Notes under the pieces: model-generated
What the model saw: the letters and a program-made list of their open reading frames with translations, nothing else
The model's database searches: none
What the model was told of the DNA's origin: nothing
Part shown: one piece after another, positions 10,454-25,000 of the stretch
Layout of the letters: the number at the start of each line of letters is the position of its first letter
Numbering within the stretch: the first letter of the stretch is position 1
Source of the DNA: Paragonimus westermani
Taxonomy: Eukaryota; Platyhelminthes; Trematoda; Plagiorchiida; Troglotrematidae
Reading direction: 5' to 3'
DNA length: 64,000 bases
Assembly: GCA_008508345.1 (NCBI GenBank)
Contig: QNGE01000978.1
Coordinates: forward strand, 81,238-145,237
Program-made: the position numbers and the translations under genes

Positions 10454-13400
10454 TTACATTGGTGTATTCGCGTGACTAACTTCTCACAGGATGATACACG
10501 TAAACAATTGCCTGTACAGTGCAGTTCACTCCAAATTTGGCAACCAAGACCAATCGTGGAGTAACCGCTTTCTTTGAAAAGTGGGACAAGCGGTTAGAAA
10601 AATAATCGAACAACAGATACACATCGGGTCGAAAACTGGACTGTGTCACAGGACTTCCTGGTCATAAAATTACTGTTGGAAATTTAATTAATTTAAAAGA
10701 TATCTCTTACCAACCAAATTTTGGTTTGTCTGTGTGGCAAAATTAGTCGTACACTGCGGCTGTTATTCTAAATCCACAACTATTTTTAAGACATCTTTTT
10801 CGACTTTGAATTTCCAGACAAATTACAGGGTGTACTGGAAAACATTGAACACTTCAGAATAAGCATACAGCGTACGGGCAGTTTTACAAAAGTATTGGAT
10901 TTTCTCGAATGTTGATAATTTAGACATCGAGGGAGTGCCAGGGACGCTTGCAAGCAAGGTGCTGTTGATAAATAAATTTTTCCGAAAGTCATCCCCTCGC
11001 TGCTGAAAGAAGTGTACTTGCAAATATAAACGGCTTAATGAAAACATACAGCATTTTCAAATATGAGATTTGCCGGCTCTGTTACCGAGTTGGTACGTCT
11101 TCAAAAACCTCTGTGTGTTTGTTATCTGTGGGCATTCCTCCAGTCAATCCCAGTTCAGCTTGGGGAAATCAAGGATTGCGTGGGTACGAGTGAGGTAGCA
11201 GTGCATGCACACTACACTATGTTGGGAACAATGGGGGAGGCCGCTACATGACGGAAATTCACAGCAATCCGTCCGTCGAGAACGTAAATGTGTGAAATTA
11301 CAGCAGTATGTCAAAAAATCTCAGAAAAGTCGAATGATGTTATACGCATGTAACATTTGTTTATCCTTCCACTGGTGTCAGAGAGATAATGTTATCTAAC
11401 CTCGTCATACTATCTCAGAGTTCTTCCACAAAACCGACGTGAGTGTGGCAGACTACTAACCGCCTTTAGTTCAGAAATGCAAAACGCCTCAGAGCGTAGA
11501 TAGCAACACTTCAATTGTGGTTCAACAAACCCTTCAGTCACAGAAAATTATAGTGGTATATATATATCCTCACGGTGGTTAAAACTATATTGTTTCTACT
11601 CAACAACAAGTTATTTGTTAGGCGGTTGACGCAAAACACCTCAATCGGATTGATTTGTGGATGGCATATCAGCGGATGTCAAACGACGCATTTTAATGCC
11701 TGTTTGATATCTACCTTTGAATTGACATTTGATTAAGGCACATTGCTAAATCCTCAACCCAGTGATGCAAATATCCTTTTGCCAAACCAAAACCCGAGAT
11801 TATTTGGGTTTGCAGAGGGGTGCTATCAAAATCTGGTGTCCTCTTTTCTACTGTCATAGAGGTGACTGTGGCTGATATATGCCCTACAATAATGACGAAC
11901 TAACAACAGTGCCTTACACGATGCCAATATGAAATTGGATTGATAGACGTGTTTTTCAGTGTGTCTTATAATCTTTGACTTGCATCTGTCAATACATATC
12001 TAATTTTCACCACCACTTGTAAATGAGAAGAACCGAAAACGTGTTGTTGACGGCCACATTACACATCGCCATAATTAAACGTAAGAACTGTAGTTTCACT
12101 GTTTCACATTACACTATGACCGGCGTTTTGGGAGTGGTTGAAGAAGCGGGTGCTTTGTTCCTAAAATTTTTGACCACTGCCTCCCGCTTAAGCACGAACC
12201 GTGCTTGACTTAGTTAACACGTGGTAACAGCTGCTATTATGTAAATCAATGCCCTATATTTGGTCCCAACTCAGTCGGTGTGCCAGGTTAAGGTCGATTT
12301 TTCGGTAAAAGTGTACTCAAAATTTCTTGTTTTTGTTTATATATGTGATTAAACCGGTGATTTGTGTCTAGTCGATAGGTTGACCGGATTTGATCAACTG
12401 CGTGCTCGCCCAGTCGATTACTCAGAGATCATTTATAAACCAACTTGCTCAAATCGTATAGTACAAATGATCTGCAAATGATCGCAATGACAACACAGAA
12501 AAACCACACTTATAACATTGAGCTTTAGGCAAGGATTAATTTGTTTATGGATGTACGGCGATGATCAGAATTCCAATTGCTGTTGCACCTTTCTAGAATG
12601 TCGCGGGCCATTACGAGTAATTGTGATGGGCAGAGACCACTCCTAACTGGGAATCTAAACTCATCCGACTCCCCAGAAGCCTCTTCATCACGTCGGTTTC
12701 AGACTAGTACGGATCCCACTCCACCCGCGTGGATAACTTGATCTATTTAAGTCAAATGGCTTGAAGAAGGGATACGGAACTATCATAAAAAAGTTGCTTA
12801 GTCCTTCTGGTCCACAACTTATGCATTTGTCGTAAACACTACCGATTAATTCTAGTCCACCTTTCTAATCCAAGATAACTTCCTCGACTCATCCTGTGCA
12901 ATAGAGTGTCACAGCAGTGAAAAACTATCAACCTGGCTGTAATTCTCCTAAACATGGGTGAACGCACTGGGCGCCACCCGAAACACCTCACAATCACCAA
13001 TGATCGATTTTGCGTTAGGTGAATTTGAGATTAGTAACTTTATATATAAGGGTTTCAAAACTAGAACCATTGGACACCATTTTAATATTTTTGCGTTTTG
13101 CTCTCAGTCTGCTAATGATAATGTTTTCTAGCCTCATGGTGAACATGACACCTGTTCTGAGAGATGCACCCCTAAATCTCAACAAACCGAACGCCGGCGA
13201 TGATATGTATCTCAAGCACAGTGCGAAACGGACGATCTTGATTTGACATTTTCGCTAATGATCATTTCTTAGAACGGAGTCATCTTGCACTGTTTATGCA
13301 GAATATGGAGCTGAACACTTTTCATTGAATTATGGAGAGTTTTGTGTAATAGTTTGAACCTGTTGTTCTCTTAGTGAAACAGCGTTGAAACCAAAAGATT

Positions 13401-16400
13401 TTAGCAACCAGTTCCGTTAACCTCCATATATAAGCATCATTCTGCTGGTTTTAAATTCAACCTGCGTTTACTTCAAATGGAGTATAAGTGATGTCCAGTA
13501 AAAGGTAGCTTTATCGTAACGGTTGTCAAGTTACATTGCACAACAAGACAGTCTGATTAGGCGAATTTTACCAAGTTCACCGTTTTTACTTCATTAAATT
13601 GCTGGTGGGTTTCAAAGAAGTTCACTGGTCTTATTTTCAAACCCATTCACGTTCACTCAAGGAGATTGCGTTCAAAAAATCACATCGACAAACGCCCATC
13701 AAAAAGAAGGTTTCCTTCTTGTAACGAATGACCATTTGTGAACCTTTGCAAAATAGAATGCGTTGTATATGCCGATACTTTCAGGTGTTTGATGGGGTCA
13801 GTGATCATTGTTGCAGCGAACACGCAACTACCGTTTCCCAACAGCGATCACGTTGCTCCGATGCCATGTGCGATTGATCGTCCCGTCTACCATCGCATAA
13901 CGCTCGGAAGGGAAGTTTTGAATTAAGTTAAGACTACCAGTTTTGTGAAGAAATCTATAAGAAAAACATCTATTTTATTCTTGGGGATAAACTCTCAGAT
14001 TTTCTTCAGTCAACCACCCTAAGGTAATCACCGTCATATGGAACTACTCCCAAGAGTATCCCACAATCATTTCGACAAAGTTAGAGAATAATAATCAAAA
14101 CCAGAATTAAAAATACAAACCACTTAAAATCACTCATAGTTGCACCCGCCTTTTGTGTCCGTGTGCTTATATGTTCTTTTCGAGTGATGTGAACTAACTT
14201 GTTCAACCATACAAAAATCTACTAGAATTCACAACTAGTTCTTTGTTGCAATAAATCGGGTCGCGGGCATCCAACAAACAGTTTCCTTGATTAGTGTGAA
14301 CCAGCTTGTTTCCTACTTTGGTGTTAATAGTGACTTGCCTTTGAACTGTGCACTAATCCGCGTATGTGTCCGTTTAGGTATGTCGAACTGATCCAGTTGC
14401 TCCGAAGTGTTCTATTGACGACAATCTTACCGGTAGTAAGCCTTAGATGACCGCCTCAAAGTGGATTGCATGGTTGACTTTCACAACGGAATGTTAATAC
14501 TTCGTTCACCTTCGGTACATAATTAATGTGGTTTTGCACGTCATACCAGTTTTGTCAGTTTCCATCTTGTCATCATACTATTTTGGTCTACCTCACAATC
14601 TTTGTGTTACACGTAACGTTTTGTTTTATTAAGATCTTTCGTGTCACCTTCTAGTTCTTCTCTTAATAGGAGGAATGCATAGATTACATTTTCAACCTCT
14701 GTATACATTTTTTTGTGGTTTATATGAGAAGGTCGTCGACTGAGAAGGCAAACTTGAAAGGATGAGCTCACTGTAGAAGAAGTGTCCACCAAAGTAAAAC
14801 AATCGGGACGACTGAATGAACAAGAAATTTGAAAGAACAGGAACGACGGTTTAGGTTCATAGTAGCCTTGAAAGTAGCGCGCTTGATACAAACTATGGTT
14901 ATCTTTCATTTTGGCAGCATGAGGGACATTTGAAATCTGTCAGATGAATGTCGTTACTGAAGACATCTCAATACACTTCTAGGTCATACAAATGTTAAGA
15001 AATCCATAGTAATTTAGTATTCCTTGGTTCTTGTTAACAAAGGCACCAATCTATGAAGCGATGGAATGGTTTTGAATATACGGTTACAGTGAATTCTACT
15101 GGATTTGTTTATTCCAGGTGGGTTTCGACTTTCTCCTTACATTATGCTAACTATCTAACATGGTTATGAAAACATTCAGTCATGCTCCTCTGTGCATTGT
15201 GCCCAGTGTTCCTGAACCTAGAAAGCCACATGTTTTTTGTGACCACCCTTGGTTGAGTATTTCCTCCTTGTGTCTTACTCTAAGCTCATTTTTGTAGGTC
15301 TTTCAACTGTTTTCTGTTTACAAATGGGTTTCCGGCTAAACTTCCTAAAGTTCACGTAAGACCAGTCTCCACTGTCCTGACCGTTCTTTTACAGAAAATT
15401 CTGTCTGTCGTGTCATATATTTGATGGAACGCCTACAGTGACAGAACCGACTGATACTTACGAGAGATGACGGAGGAGCACATCCCAAACTGGTATCTGC
15501 AGACAGTGACTCGAGGCGTGTGAGTATGTCGGAACTGTTCCCAACAGGTCATGGGGTTAACACCTTCGTTTCGTTTGTGGACTTATTACGGAATCGTGGC
15601 CGCAAGGTGTTGGCGTTTTCACAGGCGTTGTTTCTCAATTTGCATACACCGACAAAATCTACCGGCGCGAAAACACTTGTTGCCGTGGCAATGAAACCGT
15701 TCAATGCATCCTGATATACCCCCAGCCGACGTCCGTTCCCTTCATTGTTTTGCCGACATGCCCTAACCTCACATAACCGACTGGTTAATGTGATCTATTG
15801 ATGGAAATAAACAAAATGCCTCGATTTCACAGTGTACGTATCTTTGGTGTATTGATATGCTCCAAGTGTCAATGATATCGTCGGTTTGGGTAAGCTGTGA
15901 ATGATTCGGGTTGGAAAGGAACAAAGGTCCACATAATATCGTGGACGTGGAGGTGAAAGTGACTGTTTAGAAAACTGTTTCTGCCACGAAGCACTCTTCA
16001 GAAACCACAAATCAGTATTACATCCTTATAAGAAAACAGAAAAGTTTTTGCTCGTAGGTTAGAGAACAGAGTTTTTGTTGATCTTTTCTAGAAACCGCAA
16101 CTAAAATCTGCGTGAACTGCAGTATAGAAAGCGTAGTAGCCATAGGATGAGTTCCATGGATTCAAGTGACCGAACGGAAGTTAGTATCGGGCTTGCAAAA
16201 TTATGCATACCTGCAGAGTTCATCATTTTAAACACAGACGAAGAAGTAAAGGATAAATATCTTAGCTCTGAATCAAAAATAGGCAAACTATTGAATCTTA
16301 GTCAACGTTTTTGTTGCATTCTGGGGTGCACTGATCCACTCAGTGGTTGAGTTTAATAAAATTGAGCTGTGGAAAACCATGCTTACTAGCACCTACATGG

Positions 16401-17144
16401 CAGGAAACCGGAACCACCGTTCTGTTAACCTTCACCCTGTACACCGGCACAGTTAATTAGATGTGCATGCATATCTGTGTCTGTGTACTCTTTTATATTC
16501 CATGTCCATTGGTCTATTGGTTTGTCCTGTTGTTTTGTCAACCTACTCGCAGGGTGCACAACATTAATTTCTCCTTATTGCATATTTTACTCAACAACTT
16601 CGGTCGGTAATTAGCATTGATGTGAAGATCTTTCAAATAGATTCCTTCCACGTTTGTTTATACCGTCCAGAGAAACTTAAAGGCAGCGGACGCGCTTTGA
16701 ACTGCAAGGGATCTTACTTTCTAAATTGTAATTAGAAGATATTGTTGAAAACATCTCTAGGCCTATGAAGGATAAAATGTAACGAGAATATTTTTCAGCA
16801 ACTTTTTACCAGGTCAGTACGATGCAGGCGTTATCACATACGCATATACAAGTAATATTTTGCGAAAAAATGGGGTTGATTATCAGCCAGTGCAAGATGC
16901 AAAACGTCCGATCACTTGCGTCTGACTTATCTGAAAGTAGTCTGTGGTACATACACCTTTAAGTTTTCAAACTATGGGTCAGTTGCGTTACCCTCTGTAT
17001 ACCAGTGACGATGCAATTTTGGCCATGATAGTTAGATGCTGTGTACTTATTTTTACAGCCTGGTGTAAGACTGCGTAACACAATAGCTATCAATCCAGCT
17101 GCTGCTACTATGCGCTACTGGTTTAGATTGACTGATTAGATTAA
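10454..17144. other. No assignable feature
   Basis: Frames of 60-100 codons (for example 14607-14909 -, 13738-13926 +, 16147-16350 +) lack family motifs, and several are antisense pairs of each other. A short TA run lies near 11555-11567. No repeat copies or element ends were recognised in this 6.7-kb stretch. Confidence 0.45.
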
Positions 17145-17412
17145 TTTTCAAGTTGACCATCACTCACATTTGATCGCAGTGTTCGCATTCAGATAGACTT
17201 TATAGCCAGACTCCTTCGAAAAGAAGCACTAGACTCGAGTTTCGCTCTCATTAGAGCTCGTCAGTAGTGCATATCCTTGCCACGGCCGGGATTTGAACTC
17301 CGGACATTCTGATCATGAGGCAACCGTGTTGATCACTGCGCCATTGACCTCACATTAGGCACGGCCGAATTATCAAATCTGAACGCTCAACCACTCTGCC
17401 CGATCGTCTCGA
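17145..17412 (-). repeat. SINE copy E, full length, with extra 5' tRNA-like segment
   Basis: The best-preserved copy. On the minus strand, 17358 down to about 17280 reads GAGGTCAATGGCGCAGTGAT (A box TGGCGCAGTG), then GCCTCATGATCAGAA as in a tRNA(Met) anticodon arm, then GGAGTTCAAATCCCGGCC (B box). The body follows: GGCAAGGATATGCACTACTG, ACGAGCTCTAATGAGAGCG, AAACTCGAGTCTAGTGCTTC, and a tail ending CAACTTGAAAATT at 17145. Immediately upstream (17358-17412) lies CAGAGTGGTTGAGCGTTCAG, an A box of Ser/Leu tRNA type, followed by AATTCGGCCGTGCC. Copy 27811-28020 has the same extension, so it belongs to the family. No clear target-site duplication was found. Confidence 0.9.
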
Positions 17413-20400
17413 GAGAAGACACAGTAACTGTCCTGTGAACTCCAATCGATTAAGTTAAATCCTGTAAACAACATGAAGCATATTCTTGGCGCTTGCTTGA
17501 TCAGGTTCTATCAAATACAAAGATTTCCAGTGTTGGCAATCTCGTTACTTGTGCAGCCAAACCAAGCTGAATGACGTACCTTGATTTGCTCAAATGAACG
17601 CTGTCGTACGGTCCAGGTGTAGGAATAAGGACTGTGTATTTACGGTTAGCTGCGAAAAAGTATCTTGTCTTTCCGGTTGAATTTCAGCATTGCCTTTTGA
17701 GTTATTCCGCTTCGTAACCTGACTGCTGAAATCGCTTCTGTGATAAAGTTGTAATTACACCGTTTGAGTGATTTGGTTAGGGGTTTGAGCCACTGAATCG
17801 CTGTTTCTCTCAGCATTGGGATTCACTGTTCAGCTCTAGTAATCCAATCTGCGGTTGCCTAACAGTAATTTTAATAGGCAACCTAGTGTACTTGATCATT
17901 TAGGGAATATTCATTTTAATGCCCATTGATGACTTTGGTGGATTCTATCAAGAAATGTTTGAGTAATCCTGCCTGGATGGGATTTCATGCGGCACAAACA
18001 TTTAGATGCGTAGCCGACTCAGTATGTGGAATTTCTAAGTCACAAGAGGGTGGACTCGTATCTCAGTTGGCTGGATATTTGGAGCATTTGAGCATTCTTT
18101 TGTCAAACCTAAATTAACAGCATTTACGAAACAAATTGCTCATCTACCCACAGTTAAGTATACGTTCATCCCAAGAATGATTGTAAAATGTACGAAACTA
18201 CGGGCAGGTAGAATCGTTCACCTCACCTCTAGTCAGGGAAAACTAGTTGGTCTTGAGCTCCGAAAATGAAAACTCCGTAGATTATCAGCGAAATACCCCA
18301 TTGAAAAGCCGATACTTTCCGAAGTTAATTCAAAAGCAAAACTTGCAGCATGAAGCACACATCAGTTTAATGGGTTTTCATTGGTTATTTTATAGATAAG
18401 CTGCATCAGTAAAATGAAGAATTACGGTTGGTGTCTACGCCTTAGCTTTCCTATTGGTCGACTCGACTCCGATTGTAACTCGTTCGTTTTAACGCGTGAT
18501 GTACTTAGACAACTTTGGTCTGATGCTCGTTAAAACAAAATCCAATGCTACGGCAGCGTGCAATCTGGGTTGGTCATCGTGCTTCCATGTCATTTTGCTC
18601 GCGTGTTCGACAATGACTGGCCGTCACCTACTGCAAGCCACCGGCTGACTTGATATCGAAGCGTTAGTCCAATCTAACCCCTTTATGTAACCCACATGCA
18701 GATTGTTGAATATCGGAATGATTTTTACAGCTGGGTGAGCAGTGTATTGAGCAAAATTATCTATTAAGACTTTTTTCACTGAGGACGATCGTCTTCCACT
18801 GGTCCACCCACGACATGTCACGTTGATTGTATTGGTCGTTTTTATGCTAGAAAACCAACCGCAAAATTCTCTCAGGTGTTGTTTAACGGGACACATTCTT
18901 CAAAGATCAGTGACTGGTTCCCCAGAACCGCCAGCCATCTAGCCGTACACTGAGTGAATTTGAATTTAACAACCTACTGTAAGCTTTTCCGAGGAATACA
19001 CAGGTTACTTGTATTTCCTCATGTCTTCGTATCACTTACAACTGTTGCGTTAATAAGTCGATGAAATGTAGACACGGTTTTGATCGTGCGATAATATTCT
19101 GATATCAAAACACTACCCACAGTATACTCAATTACTGAGATTACTTCCAACATATGCAACGGTTTGGAATAACAACTACGCCAGTGAAAACGATTGTAAA
19201 ACAAGTTAACTTACGAAACTGATTTATGCTTGTCAGAAGACGACTATTCAGCATTTCAGAAGTCACAAATTTAGTAAACACAGTAGGTAAAATTAGTACA
19301 ATTGCGGAGAGTTCGCTTGGTGATGATGAAGAGATGGGTGGAAAAGCTGTTCTGAGCAACGGTTAACAGCACAATCATAGCACAGATTCAAAGATTTATA
19401 AATCTGAGGCATTACCTAACTGGGGAGGTTAATTTTTAACGAGACCGTGTGAACTGAAGAAAGCTAGGGTTTGGGAATAAATGACTCAGGCATTTCAGAA
19501 TTAAACTCAACAAAACGGGAAACACGAATGTTGTCACAGTGTATTTAGAATGCAGTTAACAACACTGGTTCTGAAACCTGCAGAGAACTACCGGCATATA
19601 GTGAAACCACTGGAGGAGCGTACGTGTGCTTTCAAAATGGTGGATAGAAATATATGGTGTTGAAATCGAACTTTGTCGTAAAACATGAAAACGTAGGTAC
19701 AACAAGACCGTGTCCAACTGTATCTTTGTATAACAATCAACACTTAATGTATTAGGACCTGAGAATAGTCTTGATTCAGAACTACAATCGGCAGCAACCG
19801 TCAAAAAGTTGCCGATGGTAAGTTATTCGCCAGCTAAAAATAAATTGTGATTACATCAAGGTACATCGACCCATGAGACGCTTTTGTCTAACCGGCTATT
19901 CAATGTGGTAAAATCCTTTGCTGGCCAGATAGATTTTTTTGAACAGTTAAAAAATAGTAGTCCAGTAACACCACGAGAAAAGGACATAACACCCTACTCA
20001 ATAAAACAAATATGGACTAGATCCTTGCGATACAGCCGTAGAGAATTAGTGTAAACAAGGCCTCAAGCAGCACAGACTGTCATGGATCCGTGCAGTTATG
20101 TTAAGATATTAAACGTTCAAAGAAAATCTCACTAGAAACTTTTGACCCCATCTGTGTGCTCCCAGTGGGTAGAGAATTTGATGTGTGAATGTTATGAACG
20201 TGACCATCACAGTTTTCCAATGTTTAGCTTGCTTTTTGTTGTAATGTAGGTGTTTTTCAGAATGAATTTCAACTCAGCCGTTATGAGTGACCGAAAACAA
20301 TGAGCCAGTTACTTTCACTTCGTTGAATTTAGCTTGCGTCGTCTTTTTATGCAAAGCTGCTCTTTCCAGATGAACAAAATCGTAAGTGGTAGGAAGCAGT

Positions 20401-20780
20401 TCACATTAGGTGATAACTGTTGGTAAACTGTACACATACGATGTTCCGCATGATGTTCAGTTGCCTAAGGTTGGTGAAACAGTTTGCGTAAATATAAAAA
20501 CACGCTCAATTTAAAACCACCATAATCCATTTTCCATTGATGACAGTCATACATTTTTGAAACAAAACAATTCCTGTGTATTACTCTGACAGATCTGTTT
20601 TCTCAATCGTTCGTTGATACTGTAAGATCTACGCCCACAGTGTGTTGTAGTTACCTGTCCGTAGAAACAATGTAATTTGTTATTTAGGTGAATTAACACA
20701 GTACGTGACAACTCCAACGTTCATCTAGTTATGAGAGACCTTGTAATAATATTTTGCACAGAAGAATTCTATACCCATTC
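17413..20780. other. No assignable feature
   Basis: At 17766-17790 GAGTGATTTGGTTAGGGGTTTG resembles the extreme 3' end of the SINE (GAGTGGTTAGGGGTTTGG in copy B), but the neighbouring body is not recognisable. Frames such as 17926-18117 (+) and 18624-18896 (-) show no motif. Confidence 0.4.
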
Positions 20781-21125
20781 GGGTTAAGGGAAAATATTGC
20801 ACAAACATTTGATTAGAGACCGTAATGTCAAGCCGCATACTAAATTCCCCTCAGAAAAAATTACTGTAAAAATTGTGCAGTGTTTAACAAGTAAACAGCG
20901 GATTTTTTTAGGAACAATCAACCAATTCCGCCTGTCTTCAAACACTATGCCGTTTCTGCTTCTTTCGATAAATATGCACAATAAATCAACGGGAACAAAA
21001 ACGAATTGTAAGTCAATTGTATAGAATTTTACTTGTCACCAACAGTAGTTATGATACTGGTGGTTGAGAGAGTTGCATCCTGTCACAAAGGATATCTGTT
21101 TCAACAATCCATCCAGAGAATTTGC

Positions 21126-22064
21126 ATCTGCTGAGTCCACACAGTGACAAGACCGATCATGAAGTGTCGGTTTGGGTGCCCGTGTCAGAAATCACCGCAA
21201 ATTCATCTGCGTGTTTACCAACCTGAGGAGAAAGCCAAATTTTCAAACACAGTTTATGAGTTCCATAGTCGAGTAATCTTTGACAAAACATGTAAGCCTT
21301 TGTGGTTGTATTCAGGTAAAACACTTGATTGTTTTCTGATCAAAATTTTGGTTTATACAGTCGTGCTACTAATGATCCTTAAATAAAATCCACACTAGCT
21401 GAGTCGTGTGAAAAGTTGATACCACAGCTTGATCGCAACATCATGTTATTCCAACCGAATATTTCATTATTGATTACTGTTAGAAACGTTCTTCACAATT
21501 TTTGTTAAACATTACTGTCAGCTTGTCGTGGATAATCTTGCTCACATGAACATCTTCAGGAATGCTATCTTCCAAATGAGCAGTAGGCTTCAGTTTCATT
21601 TTTGCCACCCCTCGTCAGTAGGGTATTTGTATGCCGTGGTTGAGAGACGAATTCTGATCGTTTATGTGTCAAACAACTGTGTTCACCATCTAGTCCATGG
21701 TCTTTATTGGTGCGGTCGAATTATGATACACGATCCTTCAACCATACATCAGTTTACATGGCTGTCTCGATGGAAAATGTAGTCATTTTCTGCTGACTAC
21801 AGTCCATAACCGGTGATTATGACCTTGGTATTGAGTCAAATCTTCATACTGATAAATCTTTTTCATCAAAGTTTTAAATTACCGAATCCTTCACAACTCA
21901 CCATTGCAGTTATTGATATCTCTTGTACACATCTCCAACAACGTTATGATGGTTATTTTATCAACCCCTCAATGCTGGTTTTCTATCGAAACTCACCTTT
22001 GGATGTTGTCTCAGCTGAATGTACCGATAAGGATTACGTCGTGAATAACATCTTCTTTAGATAA
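21126..22064 (+). pseudogene. Possible decayed cadherin-type exons
   Basis: Frame 21813-22064 contains QLTIAVID, a Tyr about 13 residues on, then NSPLDVVSAECTDKDYVVNN and IFF. In cadherin ectodomain repeats the order is V.V.D.NDN.P.F....Y, then ENsP.gt.v..v.A.D.D.G.N..I.F; here the calcium-binding DxNDN is not intact (VIDISCTH). Just upstream another frame reads DYDLGIESNL, like the D.D.G.N..L strand start. An earlier frame (about 21126-21315) has KFSNTVYEF, begins after CACACAG and ends at a good donor TTCAG|GTAAAA (21315/21316). The middle frame 21528-21782 follows an acceptor-like CTGTCAG. Frames shift between pieces and spacing is too short for whole 105-residue repeats. Remnant of a cadherin gene is the best guess; chance resemblance is possible. 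Confidence 0.35.
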
Positions 22065-25000
22065 TGTATGTAACTGTTTCACGACGGATTCAGAGGTCAC
22101 TGTGTGTGGGATCAGTCGATTACGGTTTAACTTTGTTGTGTTTAGCCTTCCTGTTTCCTTTGCAAGTTGCTAATTAAATAGAAGTCTGTTACGATCAGTA
22201 GGAACATTGATTTTGTTGTTAGACTGCAACAGATATTATCAAACCGTTTTCACCGGAAAGCACCGAGAAGGAAACAAGTCACATTGGGATGTAAGAGAAA
22301 ATGAGCCAGCTTTAAAACATACCTCGTGTTCTTCACACGATTCCACGGTCTTTAAAATGATGAGTTATCTTTCCATTTGTTCACTGTAAATACCCGCCTA
22401 TTTGCCCCTGAATTGTTGACCCACATTCATCTCCAAATGTCTAGTGTTATTCGAACGTTAGAATAACGAAATGTCAAGCTAAGTGACAGAATTTTTCAGT
22501 GAAAGTTCATTAGCAAAGATAGAACTATCGCTATTGTCGCTCGCGACCCTTTTCCAATGCCAACAGCTAGTGGAAAAACGGACAAAATTGGTGCAGTTGG
22601 AGTCCACAGTAATTTACAAATGTAACTAAGTATTGCGACGGCTTGAAGTTTTCTTCGATACTCCATTACAGTATGTCAGCTAAAACAAAGTAGATATACT
22701 GTGTTGAAATAAATTTCGTGAGAAATAAAAATTCGTGCTCACCAATGACGAAATTATACGTGTCAACATATAACAAGCCTACCGGCCATCCTTCGGGTGG
22801 TATCAGCTCCAAGACAAACAAACAAACTTAGTGGACGGTGTACCGACATAAAACCAAACAACGATTACAATCAGCATTGCAATGGAAGGTTGGAACAGTT
22901 TTTGAGTCCGATAACGCTACAACACGTCTAACGTAGCCTCCTTCTGTGATATGTCCTGCAATGGATGACGGATTGCTTCTGATCCTGCCAAGGTCTACGG
23001 CTCTACGACAGAGGTTGACACAATAATTCTAGTTCGTTGCAAATAAATATTTGAGGGACAAGCTCGATCGATGCACTGAGATGCTGGGAAAAGATGGCCG
23101 AACTGGCTTCTACTTTGTTCCAACCAAAATGGCTGTGTACTGTTGACATGGTCGTCTAGAAATCATTTGTTCGGTTTCTTGGACTAAACGGACATGTCAG
23201 CCCTTCAATTGTTTTCGGCACCACTGACCTCAATTAGCTGGGACTTACCGTTGCACAATTCACTTCATAACTTGCTGGGGTTCTTCCGTGCAATGTTCAG
23301 TCTCTTTAACGCTCTTCATCAATGTTTATAGTGTGACAGGTTCCCTTCTGTTTACAAACATGTGTAGTTAAAATGCTAGTTTTTGCAGCCATCTGGAAGT
23401 CATAAAACAGAATTTGATAAATTTTAGTCGAGTGTGGGTACAAAACAGTGGTACAAAGACAAACCATGCTTTCTGAATCTATAAGATGGACTGCCAAACT
23501 CTAACATGAACCGTATCAGTTTTTCAAAAGGGACATGTTTTAGTTTTCGTGAATGTGAATTTTAAGAAATTGCTTAATTTCTGTCGTTTTATAATTTTCA
23601 TCTTCTAACAGTGTTTAGAACAGTTCTTATAACTGTGGAACGATAACCTTCCAACTTCCATACTATGTTCATTGCATGATTCACAAGAACAACCAGTAAA
23701 CAGAAAAACAAACAAGACGTAACACTTTCGTTTATTTGAATGACAACTAACAAAATCGTACTTCACAGAGAGCGTGCGCTGATATCAATGACGCAGTTTG
23801 GTTTAACCGAATGATTGTTAGAGTATTTGACTACAAGTGTAACTCACAGTGAACGTCCTTTTTACAAAAATTTCACAAACCATTGCAGTTGACCTTTCAT
23901 GTGGTGTTTCGGATGAGGAAATTTATGTTACGCCCCCAACTCATCAGGGAACATTTGAATTTTATTCACACGGTGTGCAAAACTTCGCAGTAATCAATTC
24001 CTGGTAAGCCCATTGTAATTACTTTCCAAGTGGGAAGTTCACACAAAACCAAGTTGAGCACACACACTTATCTCAACCAACGAAAACGTCTGCTCAGTTT
24101 GCTAAAATTACCTGCCATTTTTTCCTTGAACAGCTGATCTGAGGTTTCTAAAAAATGCATAATCAACCCATAAAACACTGAAGGAGTAGAAAATACGTTT
24201 TTGAAAGTATAAAATTGATTTCGTCTTTATCAGACAAGGAGAAGGAAATTAAATCCAACCATCCCACAGAGAAAAAGTGTCTTCGGTATCTGGAAGAGTT
24301 TAAATTCTGTTTGGTAAAACTTACTGGACGTCAAACATGGCAGTCAGCAATCAGATCACACGGTACGGCTAAAAAATAGAGGTGGAAATCTTACTGTTGA
24401 GATCGTTGGGGAGACCCAGCTTAAGTGGCTGACGATCCGAATCAAAGTCGTCATTTTCCCGTGACTTATAAAGCTCCATGAAAGACAATAGAATTAAAGA
24501 AATGGTACGGATCACAGTTAACCATTTCTCTAGTTTGAATGTCCTGGTTAATTCGTCATAACTTCAACTATAAGTCGCACTTATCGCCATATAATTGTAA
24601 AAGCCCGATAAAAATTACCGAAAACAGCTGCTTGCCAGATCGACTTTTTATGAATTCTACAGAAGTTTAGAAAGAACTCCATGAAAGAAGCCAGTTGTAT
24701 CAGAAAGCCCGCTTGTCATAACAGCAAAAATGATCGTTAACGACTGCCTTCTATAAGAAGTTGGTCTAAACTATTTGGACAAATGCAATTTCTCATATTC
24801 CATCCATAATGAGCTTGCAGAGACAAATATTTCTATCCATCTCACTGGGGAAGAAGATCAGCTAAACTGTACTCTTTCCCTTAAATCGCAACTGCTTTGT
24901 TCTCATGTATTAGAAACAACCTGCAATTTAGACATAGAATCGTAGTAATCTCATTGCAAATATCCTGTAAATATTTTCTTGTTTCATCTGACAATTAGTC

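Noticed and set aside
11555..11570. TATATATATA run as a microsatellite or promoter element
   Set aside because: Only five TA units, and no gene starts nearby.
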